From Flavonifractor sp. An82 (lineage in GTDB: Bacteria; Bacillota; Clostridia; Oscillospirales; Oscillospiraceae), in assembly GCF_002159265.1 (NCBI RefSeq), contig NZ_NFHG01000010.1, forward strand, positions 42,947-106,946: a stretch of 64,000 nucleotides of DNA, given 5' to 3'. Position 1 is the first letter of the stretch; every line of letters starts with the position of its first letter. The notes under the pieces were generated by a model that saw only the letters and a program-made list of their open reading frames with translations, made no database searches and was not told the DNA's origin. Positions 33,969 to 43,113 of the stretch are shown piece by piece. The position numbers and the translations under genes were made by a program.

Positions 33969-34793
33969 ATGGACCTGCGCCTTTCCACCCCGGCCGGGGA
34001 GCTGACCCGGGCGGAGCAGAAGATCTTGGACTATATCAACACCAACACCGACGCCTTTCTGTTTTCTTCCATCGGGCAGCTGGCCCAGCAGCTGGAGCTG
34101 TCTGACGCCACCGTCTCCCGGTTTGCCCGGCACGTGGGCTGCCGGGACTTCAAGGCCCTGAAGGCTCTGGTGATGGAACAGGCTTCCGGCCCCGCAGTGA
34201 AAATGGCGGGGACCCTGCAGCAGGAGGAGAGCTTTTCCCCCCAGAGCTGGCTGACGCGCCAGCAGGAGTATCTGGAAAAGACCGCTCAGCTCCTCTCCAC
34301 CCAGGAGTTTAAGACAGCGGTGGAGGCCATCTGCTCGGCCCGGACGGTATTTCTCCACGGGAAAAACGCCTCGGCCGCCCTGGCGCAGCTCCTCCACTTC
34401 CGTCTGCGCCGAGTGGGCGTGCGCGTGTCGCTGCTGCCCTCCGGGGGCGCGGAGCTGCTGGAGGGGCTGATCCAGGCCGGGCCGGAGGACCTGGTGGTGC
34501 TGTTCAGCTTTTCCAAGCTCTCCCGGGAGGGCCACGTTCTTCTGAATCATAGCCGGGCCGCCGGCTATCGGACCCTGGCTTTTGTGGGCCGCACCTGTCT
34601 TCCTGCAGAGGAGCGGGCGGATATCAGCCTGTTCGCTTACCGGGGTAGAGAAAAAGAATACCACTCCATGGCGGCTCCCGCCGCCCTGCTGGACGCCTTG
34701 GCCGTGGCGGTGGCAGAACGGTTAGGCTTCGAGGGCACAAATCGTCTCCAGGCGCTGCACCAAATGAAAAAGGATTATTTCCCAGACGGATGA
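33969..34793 (+). CDS. RpiR family transcriptional regulator (HTH plus SIS domain)
   Basis: 274 residues. N-terminal HTH_6 domain (about 10-75: LTRAEQKILDYINTNTDAF, SIGQLAQQLELSDATVSRFARHVG). C-terminal SIS sugar-phosphate-binding domain (about 115-255: AICSARTVFLHGKNASAALA, VVLFSFSKLSREG). RpiR regulators sense phosphosugars. As last gene of the ECF-PHP-IMPase operon it is likely the local regulator. The stop codon lies at the foot of a strong terminator stem. Confidence 0.92.
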   Translation: MDLRLSTPAGELTRAEQKILDYINTNTDAFLFSSIGQLAQQLELSDATVSRFARHVGCRDFKALKALVMEQASGPAVKMAGTLQQEESFSPQSWLTRQQEYLEKTAQLLSTQEFKTAVEAICSARTVFLHGKNASAALAQLLHFRLRRVGVRVSLLPSGGAELLEGLIQAGPEDLVVLFSFSKLSREGHVLLNHSRAAGYRTLAFVGRTCLPAEERADISLFAYRGREKEYHSMAAPAALLDALAVAVAERLGFEGTNRLQALHQMKKDYFPDG

Positions 34794-34835
34794 ACGCATC
34801 CCCCATGCGCACACATGGGGGATGCGTTCATTTTC
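34792..34835 (+). terminator. Intrinsic terminator of the ECF transporter operon
   Basis: GAACGCATCCCCCATG pairs with CATGGGGGATGCGTTC (16 bp) around CGCACA, followed by ATTTTCC. The rpiR stop overlaps the first stem bases. Confidence 0.92.
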
Positions 34836-34987
34836 CGGGATGTCTCACGGATTTTACACGCATTTTACTGTGCTGTGGTAGTGGACATAGACCAGCTGTG
34901 ATATGGTAAATTAGGCTTATTTTATATATTTCGTGGGCGGGTTTGCGCTGCCTGCGCGCCACATTGGGAAAGGAAGGATCTGTTGCT

Positions 34988-36607
34988 ATGAAACGCACGG
35001 TTTTATCCGTATGTATCCTGGCATTGGCATTGATTCTGACGGCCTGCAGTCCGACGCTGTCTGACAGCACAGCCTCCGCCGACAATTCCTCCGGCGGAGA
35101 ACACACTTTCAATTATGGCGGAGATGTGACCCTGCGCATCCTCTCCGGCTCGGAGAACCAGGAGCTGGAGGGCATCCTGGATGACTTTGCCCGGGAACGG
35201 GGCGTGAACATCGAGATGGAGTACCAGGGCTCCCTGGATATCATGCGGACCCTCCAGGGGGAAACGGTGGACTATGATGCGGTGTGGCCGGCCAGCAGCC
35301 TGTGGCTCACCGCCGGAGACACCCAGTACCGGGTAAAGCACGCCCAGTCCATTTCCATCACCCCGGTGGTATTCGGAATCCGCCAGGGGTTAGCCGAGGA
35401 GCTGGGTTTCGTGGGCACGGAGGTGTCGGTCAGCGACCTGCTCTCCGCCATCCAGTCCGGGAAGCTGAACTTCTGCATGACCTCCGCCACCCAGTCCAAC
35501 TCCGGGTGTAGCGCCTACATCGGCTTTCTCTATGCCCTGCTGGGCAATCCAGATGTGATCACATCGGAGAGCCTCCAGACTCCCGGTCTCTCGGAACAGA
35601 TCACCCAACTGCTCTCCGGCGTAGACCGGTCCTCCGGCAGCTCCGACTGGCTGAAGGACCTATTTCTCACCGGCGGCTATGACGCCATGGTGAACTATGA
35701 GTGCCTTATCATCAGCGCCAATCAGGAACTGGAGGCCCGTGGGGAGGAGACCCTGTATGCCGTCTACCCCTATGACGGTCTCTCCATTGCCGATTCTCCC
35801 CTGGGCTATGTGGACAACGGGGACACCGAGAAGGAACAGGCCTTTCTGGATTTACAGGAGTATCTCCTGTCCGACGAGGTGCAAAACGAGATCCAGCGCA
35901 CAGGCCGCCGCACCGGGTACGAGGGGGTATCCGAGGAGAACCGGGATGTGTTCCGTACCGACTGGGGCATCCAGCCAGACCGGGTGCTCTCCCCCATCCG
36001 GATGCCGTCCACCGAGGTGCTGATGGAGTGCCTGAACCTGTACCAGACGGAATTCCGCAAGCCCTCCCTCACCGTATATTGTCTGGACTACTCCGGAAGT
36101 ATGGAGGGAACAGGCCGGGAGCAGATGGTGGAGGCCATGAGCCAGATCCTCATTCAGGAGAACGCGGAGAAGAATCTGCTCCAGGCCTCGGCGCATGAGG
36201 TCAATATCCTCATCCCCTTCGAGGGCTACCCCCGGGACGTCTACACCGCCGTTGGGAATGGAGGGGAACTGGAAACCCTCTATACTCAGGTGGAGGCGGA
36301 GGAGGCCGTGGGCGGCACCGACATCTATTATGCCGCCATGGAGGGCCTGCGGCAGCTGGATGACTATGATCTGAGCCAATACACCCCCGCCATCATCCTG
36401 CTGACAGACGGAGTGTCTGATGGGAGTTTTTCCGACTTCCGGGACGGCTACGAGGCCTTTGGGGCGGATGTGCCGGTGTTCTCCATCATGTTCGGCTCCG
36501 CCGACCCCACCCAGCTGGAGGAGCTGGCAGAGCTGACTCACGCGCGGGTCTTTGACGGACGGGAGGATCTGATCGGGGCCTTCCGCAGTGTGAAGGGGTA
36601 CAACTGA
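34988..36607 (+). CDS. Lipoprotein with solute-binding-like domain and von Willebrand A domain
   Basis: 539 residues from ATG 34988 (GGAAAGGA upstream). Lipobox ALILTAC (Cys near 20). Residues about 45-340 resemble an extracellular solute-binding protein (VTLRILSGSENQELEGILDDFARERGVNIEMEYQGSLDI, NFCMTSATQSNSG). A vWA domain follows (about 360-530) with the MIDAS motif DYSGSM (DxSxS) and LLTDGVSDGSF. It is cotranscribed with an XpaC-like protein and another solute-binding-like protein. Related clusters usually also hold a TelA toxic-anion protein, missing here. Function unknown. Confidence 0.85.
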   Translation: MKRTVLSVCILALALILTACSPTLSDSTASADNSSGGEHTFNYGGDVTLRILSGSENQELEGILDDFARERGVNIEMEYQGSLDIMRTLQGETVDYDAVWPASSLWLTAGDTQYRVKHAQSISITPVVFGIRQGLAEELGFVGTEVSVSDLLSAIQSGKLNFCMTSATQSNSGCSAYIGFLYALLGNPDVITSESLQTPGLSEQITQLLSGVDRSSGSSDWLKDLFLTGGYDAMVNYECLIISANQELEARGEETLYAVYPYDGLSIADSPLGYVDNGDTEKEQAFLDLQEYLLSDEVQNEIQRTGRRTGYEGVSEENRDVFRTDWGIQPDRVLSPIRMPSTEVLMECLNLYQTEFRKPSLTVYCLDYSGSMEGTGREQMVEAMSQILIQENAEKNLLQASAHEVNILIPFEGYPRDVYTAVGNGGELETLYTQVEAEEAVGGTDIYYAAMEGLRQLDDYDLSQYTPAIILLTDGVSDGSFSDFRDGYEAFGADVPVFSIMFGSADPTQLEELAELTHARVFDGREDLIGAFRSVKGYN

Positions 36608-36608
36608 G

Positions 36609-37250
36609 ATGAAAAAAGGACAGCTGCGGCAGCTGGTACTGTCGCTGGGGGCGGGAATCGCGGTCTTTCTGGTTCTGGCACTGGCCCTCCGATGGAGTTT
36701 CCTCTTCAGCGCCGCGCTGGGGGTGGGAATCTATCTGGGCCTGTGGTTTCTGCTGACCCCCAAGGCAGACCCCGTCACCCTCTATTTCGCCAAGCGGCCA
36801 GACGGCGGCGAGATGCAGGCCCTGATGGAGGAGGCGGCGCGGGATCTGAGAGCCATCCGGTCGGCCGCCGGCCGCATCACAGACGTCCGGACCCATGAGG
36901 ACGCCCTGGCCCTCACGGAGACGGGGGATCGCCTCTACCGGTATCTCCGGGAGCATCCGGAGAAGATCCCGTCGGCCAACCGCTTCCTCACCTACTACCT
37001 GGACACGGTGGGCCGGATCTTGGGGCAGTATGTGAAGTTCCAGGAGGCCGGGCTGGGGACTTCCGAGGTGCGAGAGTTCCAGCGGAAGGTGCGGGCCATC
37101 CTGCCCAAGCTGAAAACTGGATTCGAGGCACAGCTCAGTCAGCTGATGGCCTCGGAGCGGTTTGACGCGGAGGCGGATATGAAGGTCATGGAGGGCCTGC
37201 TGAACACGGAGGGATTCCAATGGGAAGCAAATCAAAATGGATCGGTCTGA
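36609..37250 (+). CDS. XpaC-like (5-bromo-4-chloroindolyl phosphate hydrolysis family) membrane protein
   Basis: 213 residues. Two N-terminal membrane helices (about 10-30 and 33-50: AGIAVFLVLALALRW, LFSAALGVGIYLGLWFLL). The cytoplasmic part is helical (EEAARDLRAIRSAAGRI, REHPEKIPSANRFLTYYLDTVGRILGQYV), as in XpaC, a family that is usually paired with TelA. It starts one base after the vWA lipoprotein stop and its end overlaps the next gene by 31 nt. The enzymatic name of the family comes from a colony assay and need not reflect its role. Confidence 0.8.
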   Translation: MKKGQLRQLVLSLGAGIAVFLVLALALRWSFLFSAALGVGIYLGLWFLLTPKADPVTLYFAKRPDGGEMQALMEEAARDLRAIRSAAGRITDVRTHEDALALTETGDRLYRYLREHPEKIPSANRFLTYYLDTVGRILGQYVKFQEAGLGTSEVREFQRKVRAILPKLKTGFEAQLSQLMASERFDAEADMKVMEGLLNTEGFQWEANQNGSV

Positions 37251-38287
37251 TCATCCTGCTGGCCGTCATCGGGGCGGCGGCGGTCTATCTGTTGCTGGGA
37301 GGCGGCCCCCAGCCGGAGCCCGCTGTCCTGCGGGGCTATGTGGGGGGCGAGAAGATCGGCCTGCTGGAGGACGAGGCGGTACAGGACATCCTGGATCGGA
37401 ACTACGGGCTCACCCTGGACTATGCCAAGGCAGGTTCCCTGGACATGGTAACGGCGGATCACGAGGGCCGGAATTTCCTCTTTCCCTCCAGCCAGACCGC
37501 CCTGGAGTATTACCAGCAGCTCTACGGCGCGCCGGACAGGAGCCAGATCGTGTTCAACACCCCCATCGTCCTCTATACCCACCGGCCCATCCTGGATGCG
37601 TTCCAGAAAGAGGGGCTGGTGACGGAGCGGGATGGGGTGTACTATATGGATATGGCCGGCCTGGTGGCGGAGATCGAGGCGGGCACCGCCTGGGCGGACC
37701 TGGGGCTCCCGGAGCTCTACGGCACCGTGGCTGTCAACACTACCGACCCCGTGCGCTCCAACTCCGGGAATATGTTCGCGGGGCTGCTGGCCAATGTGCT
37801 GTGCGGCGGGGTGGCGGATGAGGACAGCGTGGAGGCGGTGTTGCCCCGCTTGCAGGCCATCTTCGAGAAGTTGGGCTATATGGAGGCGTCCTCCTCCGAC
37901 CTCTTCGACCAGTTCCTCAAGACCGGCATGGGGGCCAAGCCCATGATCGCCGGCTATGAAAACCAACTGCTGGAGTTCGCCGTGGAGAACCCGGAGGACT
38001 GGGAACAGCTGAAGGATGACATCGTGCTGATCTATCCCACACCCACCGTCTGGTCCTCCCATATCTACATCGCCCTGGACGAGGCGGGGGAGGCGGGCAT
38101 CGACGCCCTGATGGACGAGGAGATCCAGCGCCTGGCCTGGGAAAACCACGGTTTCCGTACCGAGGTATCCGGGACGGGCGCCGACGAAGACCACTTCGGC
38201 GTCCCCCACCTGGCCGCGGAGATCACCCAGGTGGCCGCCATGCCCAGCTACGCCGCCATGGAGAAGATCATTGCCGCGCTGTCGTGA
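37220..38287 (+). CDS. Membrane-anchored solute-binding-like protein
   Basis: 355 residues. One N-terminal hydrophobic segment (WIGLIILLAVIGAAAVYLLLGG, about 7-28) anchors it; no lipobox. The rest resembles a periplasmic-binding-protein fold (LDYAKAGSLDMVTADHEGRNFLFPSS, GTVAVNTTDPVRSNSGNMFAGLLANVL, IVLIYPTPTVWSSHIYIALDE). It overlaps the XpaC-like gene by 31 nt, so translation is coupled. Partner of the vWA lipoprotein by context. No transporter genes are adjacent, so it may sense and not import. Confidence 0.78.
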   Translation: MGSKSKWIGLIILLAVIGAAAVYLLLGGGPQPEPAVLRGYVGGEKIGLLEDEAVQDILDRNYGLTLDYAKAGSLDMVTADHEGRNFLFPSSQTALEYYQQLYGAPDRSQIVFNTPIVLYTHRPILDAFQKEGLVTERDGVYYMDMAGLVAEIEAGTAWADLGLPELYGTVAVNTTDPVRSNSGNMFAGLLANVLCGGVADEDSVEAVLPRLQAIFEKLGYMEASSSDLFDQFLKTGMGAKPMIAGYENQLLEFAVENPEDWEQLKDDIVLIYPTPTVWSSHIYIALDEAGEAGIDALMDEEIQRLAWENHGFRTEVSGTGADEDHFGVPHLAAEITQVAAMPSYAAMEKIIAALS

Positions 38288-38346
38288 ACGTAAATTTTAC
38301 CGCAGGGCTGGATAGTTGCGCTGTGCAAAGGGAGGAATTTTCACAG

Positions 38347-38883
38347 ATGGATGGGCTTATCGTCTATGGCAGCAAATACGGCACGACCCGCCGGTATGCG
38401 GAGGAGCTCTCCCGGCTCACCGGCCTATCCGCCATCCCCTGTGGGGAGTTCCACAGGCTGGCTGAGGGGAGTATCCTCGTCTATCTTGGGGCGCTCTATG
38501 CCGGCGGGGTGCTGGGGCTCAAGCAGACAATGAAAGTTCTTTCCCTCCGGGAGGGCCAGCGGCTGATTGTGGCCACTGTGGGTCTGGCCGACCCCGGGGA
38601 GCCGCAGAACCGGGCGCATATCCTCGTATCCCTGAAACGGCAGATGTCTCCAGAGCTATTCTCTCAGGCTATCTTCTTCCACCTCCGGGGCGGCATTGAC
38701 TATGCCGTTCTGTCCCCACGTCACCGGGCCATGATGGCCGCCATGTGTTTCTCCCTGCGGAGTAAACCGGCGCGACAGAGGTCCGGTGAGGACCAGGCGC
38801 TACTGGAGACTTACGGAAAACAGGTGGACTTTACCGATTTCTCCGCACTGGTTCCCATCGCCGACGAAATCCTGCGCGGATAA
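38347..38883 (+). CDS. Flavodoxin domain protein
   Basis: 178 residues from ATG 38347, which has GGGAGGAA upstream; the frame is open back to 38284 but without family sequence. The FMN phosphate loop YGSKYGTTRRYAEEL is at residues 7-21 and the family block GALYAGGVLGLKQ near 50. It resembles the flavodoxin/protoporphyrinogen-oxidase HemG-like group and is probably a small FMN electron carrier in the cytoplasm. Confidence 0.82.
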   Translation: MDGLIVYGSKYGTTRRYAEELSRLTGLSAIPCGEFHRLAEGSILVYLGALYAGGVLGLKQTMKVLSLREGQRLIVATVGLADPGEPQNRAHILVSLKRQMSPELFSQAIFFHLRGGIDYAVLSPRHRAMMAAMCFSLRSKPARQRSGEDQALLETYGKQVDFTDFSALVPIADEILRG

Positions 38884-39031
38884 GATATACCAGGAAAGAA
38901 GTGCCTCTGATCAGAGCGGCCGATGAGCATCTGATCGCGTATAGGGAGCAATGACTCAATCCCGTTTGTATCCCATAAAAGGATCACCCCGAAAATTATC
39001 CACCAAAAGAGCACAAGTCAGCCGTTCAGAG

Positions 39032-39066
39032 CAAAAAGCTGGGCCAACGATTTCGTTGGCCCAGCT
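39032..39066 (-). terminator. Intrinsic terminator for the minus-strand IMPase gene
   Basis: AGCTGGGCCAACGA pairs with TCGTTGGCCCAGCT around two to three bases; on the minus strand it is followed by TTTTTGC. It lies 44 nt after the IMPase stop. It could also stop transcripts from the flavodoxin gene. Confidence 0.85.
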
Positions 39067-39109
39067 ATTCTATCAAGCGTGGTACGATAGTCAGGGTGAA
39101 AATATGTGT

Positions 39110-39880
39110 TCATCCACTAAAAACGCAACTCTTTATGCTGTAAGAATTTAATCCGACCACCGTGCTTTTCTGATCCAGGGGCAGTTCATCTCCATCCACC
39201 GTGAAGATCGCGCCGCCGGCCTCCTCCAGGATGATCCGCGCCGCGTTGTGGTCCCAGGGGGAGGAGCGCATGGTGACGAACAGATCCGCCCGGCCGGCAG
39301 CCACCTCACACAGCTCCAGGGCCACGGAGCCGAGGCACCGGACTCCCCGTACCTTCCGGGAGAGCCGGATCATCCGCTCCTGATAGGGATGGGGTTCCAG
39401 AAAGGTGTATTGCAGGCCCGGCGTTGTCAGCAACAGCTCCGAAAGCTCCCGCCGGACGGAGGTGTGGATCGGCGTCTGATCCTGCCACGCACCGCCGCCG
39501 TGCTTTCCCCAGTACAGCGTTTCCCGCTCCACGTCCAGCACCAGGCCGAACAGCGGGTCGGCGCCTTCCCAGCACCCCATAGAGATTGCGTAGTTCTGGT
39601 GCTGATTGATAAAATTAGTCGTCCCGTCAATGGGATCCAGATACCAGGTAACTTTCCTGTCACAGTTTTCCTGCGGTGGATATTCCTCGCCCACAATGGA
39701 GTCCTGTGGAAACGCTGTCAGGATCGAATGGCGGAGCTGCTGTTCGATTTTGCGATCCCAAAAGGTGACAAGATCCTGGTGGCCCGTCTTCTGGCTGATT
39801 TCTGCCTGCTCCAAATGGCACCGGCGCAGGATCTTACCAGCCTCCTGAATGATCTCCGCCGCCACATCAAACCGCTCCAT
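39110..39880 (-). CDS. Inositol monophosphatase family protein (second copy)
   Basis: 256 residues. Motifs: VGEEYPP near 64, WYLDPIDGTTNFINQHQNYAISMG near 80-103 and SPWDHNAARIILEEAGGAIF near 208. All metal ligands of the family are present. It differs clearly from the copy at 33.2 kb, so it is not a recent duplicate. It stands alone between the flavodoxin gene (convergent) and the phosphonate-type transporter operon on the same strand, 66 bp after the 5'-nucleotidase-like gene, and may belong to that transcript. Confidence 0.92.
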   Translation of the reverse strand: MERFDVAAEIIQEAGKILRRCHLEQAEISQKTGHQDLVTFWDRKIEQQLRHSILTAFPQDSIVGEEYPPQENCDRKVTWYLDPIDGTTNFINQHQNYAISMGCWEGADPLFGLVLDVERETLYWGKHGGGAWQDQTPIHTSVRRELSELLLTTPGLQYTFLEPHPYQERMIRLSRKVRGVRCLGSVALELCEVAAGRADLFVTMRSSPWDHNAARIILEEAGGAIFTVDGDELPLDQKSTVVGLNSYSIKSCVFSG

Positions 39881-39946
39881 TCTTCACCTTCTTTCTGCTG
39901 TTTGCTTTTCATCAAACCACATTTCGTGAGTCCTGTCAAGGCGGCC

Positions 39947-41467
39947 TCACCAGATCGCCCGCATGTCTGCGTTTTTCAGCGCAGACACCGGACTATGCAT
40001 CTGGATATAGCGGGCAGTGAGATCCGGCATCTCCACGCCGCCACGCCACAGAACCGGACACTTCCGCAGGATCTCATAGCCCCCTGTTCCTGTGGCCCGG
40101 TAGTTGCTGGTGCACAGGCGGAAGGTTCCGTCCCCCAGCGGAGAGCCGTCCAGTTTCGTCAGCTGGACCACCCGGCTTCCAACGGGCCGGCGCAGATCGA
40201 AGGTGTATGCCAGGCCGGCGTAAAAATCGTAATTGTAGTGCTCCACCTTGGGGAGCAGGAACTCCTGGGAGATCTGCGGCTGCCCATCCACCAGGGTGAA
40301 GTAGGCGGCGCACCGCTCCATGGTCTGCCTCAGCACCTCTCCCGTCACCTCCAGCACCACCAAGGTATTGGCAAAGAGATAGGCGGCCGTCACGCCCCGC
40401 ATGGTCACTGGAGAGGCCAGTCCCACCGGGTCGTTCCCCAGGCTGGTGCAGGAGAAGTCCGCCCCAGTCTCCGCCAGCTGCACTTGGTTGAACAGGGCGG
40501 CCACCTGACTGCCATAAAGAGCCGCTTCCAACTTTCCCTCCGGAGGGATGGGCTGGGATAATACACCAATGGGCTGGTCCAGCCAGTGCTGAACGGCATT
40601 TTCCAGAGGAAGCAAACTCTGATAGGGCTCCGCCGGATGTGTTCCGCCCACTGGGATCAGATTGGATTGAAAACGACTTTTCGCTCCATCCCACTGGCCA
40701 ACCATGTGGAGAAACTGCCCCGCGTTGGCCGGGGGCTGTGTCGCATAGGTGCCGGACAAATTCACACCCTCCACCGCCATGTGTTGGTGGCCGGTAAGGA
40801 GCAGATCGAAGTCCAGATCCCGGGCAATTTTACAGGCAATATTCTCCCCGCTGTCTGAAAGCAGCTGCCCGGTCGCCAGATCCTCTTCAAAGCCCCCGTG
40901 GTAGATACATACGCACACGTCGCACTGGTCTCGGAGTGCGGCGCAGGCCGCCCGGGCCGCCCGGAAGGCGTCTGTGATCCGAATCCGCTCCAGATTCTGC
41001 GGCTGCTCCCAGATGTTCACGAAATCCGTGACCACGCCGGTAATGCCAATGCGCAGCCCATTGTCCAGGGTGTGCACCGCCCAGGGCCGGATGCGCAACT
41101 GCCCACCCAAGTCCTCCACATTCGTACACAAGCACACGCCATCCATGGCCTCCAGATATTCCCGGAGGGCCTCATAGCCGAAGTTGAAGTCGTGGTTGCC
41201 CAGGGTGAAGTAGTCCAGGCCCATGGCGTTGAAGGCGGCGGCCACCGGGTGGATGGGCCACTCCCCCCGGTGCTCCAGGTAGTACTGAGTCAGCGGCGTT
41301 CCCTGGAGGGCGTCGCCGCCGTCCAGCACCAGGGTGTTCCCATCCTTTTCAACCTGAGAGGCCAGATTCAGCAGTCCGGCATTTTCCGGGCTGTTGGAGG
41401 CATAGTTCACCGGGAATACATGGCCGTGGGTATCTGAGGTATAGTAGATTTGAAACGTCTTTTCCAT
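39947..41467 (-). CDS. 5'-nucleotidase/metallophosphatase family protein (UshA-like)
   Basis: 506 residues from ATG 41467. N-terminal calcineurin-like phosphatase: YTSDTHGHVFP, LDGGDALQGTP, LGNHDFNFGYE, CIYHGGFEED and LLTGHQHMAVEG. C-terminal 5'-nucleotidase domain (about 320-480: GADFSCTSLGNDP, NTLVVLEVTGEVLRQTMERCAAYF, ATGTGGYEIL). There is no signal peptide, so it probably works inside the cell on an imported nucleotide or cyclic ester. The phosphonate-type permease gene ends at 41470, just upstream. Confidence 0.92.
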   Translation of the reverse strand: MEKTFQIYYTSDTHGHVFPVNYASNSPENAGLLNLASQVEKDGNTLVLDGGDALQGTPLTQYYLEHRGEWPIHPVAAAFNAMGLDYFTLGNHDFNFGYEALREYLEAMDGVCLCTNVEDLGGQLRIRPWAVHTLDNGLRIGITGVVTDFVNIWEQPQNLERIRITDAFRAARAACAALRDQCDVCVCIYHGGFEEDLATGQLLSDSGENIACKIARDLDFDLLLTGHQHMAVEGVNLSGTYATQPPANAGQFLHMVGQWDGAKSRFQSNLIPVGGTHPAEPYQSLLPLENAVQHWLDQPIGVLSQPIPPEGKLEAALYGSQVAALFNQVQLAETGADFSCTSLGNDPVGLASPVTMRGVTAAYLFANTLVVLEVTGEVLRQTMERCAAYFTLVDGQPQISQEFLLPKVEHYNYDFYAGLAYTFDLRRPVGSRVVQLTKLDGSPLGDGTFRLCTSNYRATGTGGYEILRKCPVLWRGGVEMPDLTARYIQMHSPVSALKNADMRAIW

Positions 41468-41469
41468 AC

Positions 41470-42279
41470 TTACCCCCTGGCCAGTTTGACCCGGATCTTG
41501 GTGGAGATCCACTCCACGATCAGCACCAGCACAATGAGGCCCGCCAGGATGGCGCCAGCCTCCTCCCAGCGGTAGGCGTTCATGGCGAAGATCAGCGGCG
41601 CACCGATGCCGCCTGCCCCCACCAGGCCCAGGACCGTGGCATCCCGCAGGTTGATGTCAAAGCGGTAGATGGCAGTGGAGGCAAAGTTGGGCATCAGCTG
41701 GGGCAGGATGCCGTAGCGGATCTTCTGCCAGGTGGTGCAGCCCGCCGCGTCCAGGGATTCCAGCACCCGCACATCCAGGTCCTCGATGGCCTCAATATAC
41801 ATCTTGCTCACCATGCCAACAGAGCATAGGGACATAGTCAGAAGTCCCGCAAAGGCGCCCGGCCCAGTGACCCGGATAAACATGAGTCCGTAGACAAAGG
41901 CGGGAACGGTGCGCACCGCCATGATGATGATTCGGCCCAGAAAGGCCACAGGCTTGGGGGTCAGGTTGGAGGCCGAGAGGAAGGCCAGGGGTATGGAGAT
42001 GATAGCGCCTACAATGGTACCCAGGAACGCGATACAGATGGTTTCCAGCAGCAGATAGGGTACGCCCTGCGTGGTGAAATTGAACAGCAGGTCCGTGTCC
42101 GGATGAAAGATGCCAGCCAGGATGTTCCAGGCAATCGTGGCGCCGCTCTGGGTAGTCCCCGCCGTCTCCACGGCGGAGCCGCTCCAAATCAGCAGGGCTA
42201 CGACCACCACGGCCACAGCCAGCTCAAAGACCCAGCGGCGGGGCCGCTGCTCATAGGCCGCTTCAATTCGGTTGTTCAT
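41470..42279 (-). CDS. phnE: Phosphonate-type ABC transporter permease
   Basis: 269 residues, PhnE family with about six helices. The coupling block is seen in VRVLESLDAAGCTTWQKIRYGILPQLMPNF, the EAA-like loop. Other helices include ELAVAVVVVALLIWSG and GAILAGLIVLVLIVEWIS. Second of two permeases after the ATPase. It follows the other permease by 12 nt, so they probably form a heterodimer. Confidence 0.9.
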   Translation of the reverse strand: MNNRIEAAYEQRPRRWVFELAVAVVVVALLIWSGSAVETAGTTQSGATIAWNILAGIFHPDTDLLFNFTTQGVPYLLLETICIAFLGTIVGAIISIPLAFLSASNLTPKPVAFLGRIIIMAVRTVPAFVYGLMFIRVTGPGAFAGLLTMSLCSVGMVSKMYIEAIEDLDVRVLESLDAAGCTTWQKIRYGILPQLMPNFASTAIYRFDINLRDATVLGLVGAGGIGAPLIFAMNAYRWEEAGAILAGLIVLVLIVEWISTKIRVKLARG

Positions 42280-42291
42280 AGCAGCCCCTCC

Positions 42292-43113
42292 TTATACCAG
42301 CCGTTTCCGGGCAGCCCGGCTGATGGTCTCAATGATGAACACGGTGACAAACAGGGCCAGCAGGATCATACCCACGCTGGCATACTCCCGCCAGCCGATC
42401 TTCTCATTCAGGATCAGGCCAAGGCCTCCGGCGCCCACATAGCCCAGAATGGAGGCGTAGCGCACGTTGCCCTCAAAGCAGAACAGGCAGTTGGAGAGAT
42501 AGGAGGGCAGTACCTGGGGCACGATGGCGCTGATGAAGGAGCGCACCTTGGTGGCTCCCATGGCCTCCATAGCCTCGAAGGGACCCATGTCCACGGTCTC
42601 GATCTCCTCGTAGAGGATCTTGCCGATATAGGCGAAGGTGAAGATGGCGATGGCAGTGGTGCCCGCCAGAGTGCCAAGGCCGAAGATGTAGGTGGCGATC
42701 AGGGCGGATACCAGGGTGGGCAGGGTGCGGATGATGCTCAGCAGCAGCCGCATAGCCGCTACGATGACCCGGCTGTGGATGATATTGGTGGAGGCCAGCA
42801 TGGCAAAGGGCACCACCAAAATCGAGCCGATGAAGGAGCCCAGCAGGGACATCTTGATGGTATCGAACAGGGGCTGCCAGATCTGAGGCATATAGTCCCA
42901 CTCTGGTGGGATCATGTCCCCCAAAATGACAAAGAATTCTTTGATCCGGCTGACCAGAACCTCCATGTCAAAGCCGGTGACCTCCACCGAAAGGGCGGTC
43001 ATGGCCACCAGGATCACCGCCGCCAGGGGTGCCCGGGAGCGGGGCTTAGACACCTGTTTCCCGTTGGGCAGGGTCAGCACCCTGGGCGGGAAAATCTTGT
43101 CATACACACTCAT
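42292..43113 (-). CDS. phnE: Phosphonate-type ABC transporter permease
   Basis: 273 residues, PhnE family. The EAA-like loop is GPFEAMEAMGATKVRSFISAIVPQVLPSYLSN. Helices include PLAAVILVAMTALSV, LLGSFIGSILVVPFAMLAS and ASVGMILLALFVTVFIIETIS. Its start overlaps the ATPase stop by 4 nt (ATGA), showing coupled translation. Confidence 0.9.
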   Translation of the reverse strand: MSVYDKIFPPRVLTLPNGKQVSKPRSRAPLAAVILVAMTALSVEVTGFDMEVLVSRIKEFFVILGDMIPPEWDYMPQIWQPLFDTIKMSLLGSFIGSILVVPFAMLASTNIIHSRVIVAAMRLLLSIIRTLPTLVSALIATYIFGLGTLAGTTAIAIFTFAYIGKILYEEIETVDMGPFEAMEAMGATKVRSFISAIVPQVLPSYLSNCLFCFEGNVRYASILGYVGAGGLGLILNEKIGWREYASVGMILLALFVTVFIIETISRAARKRLV

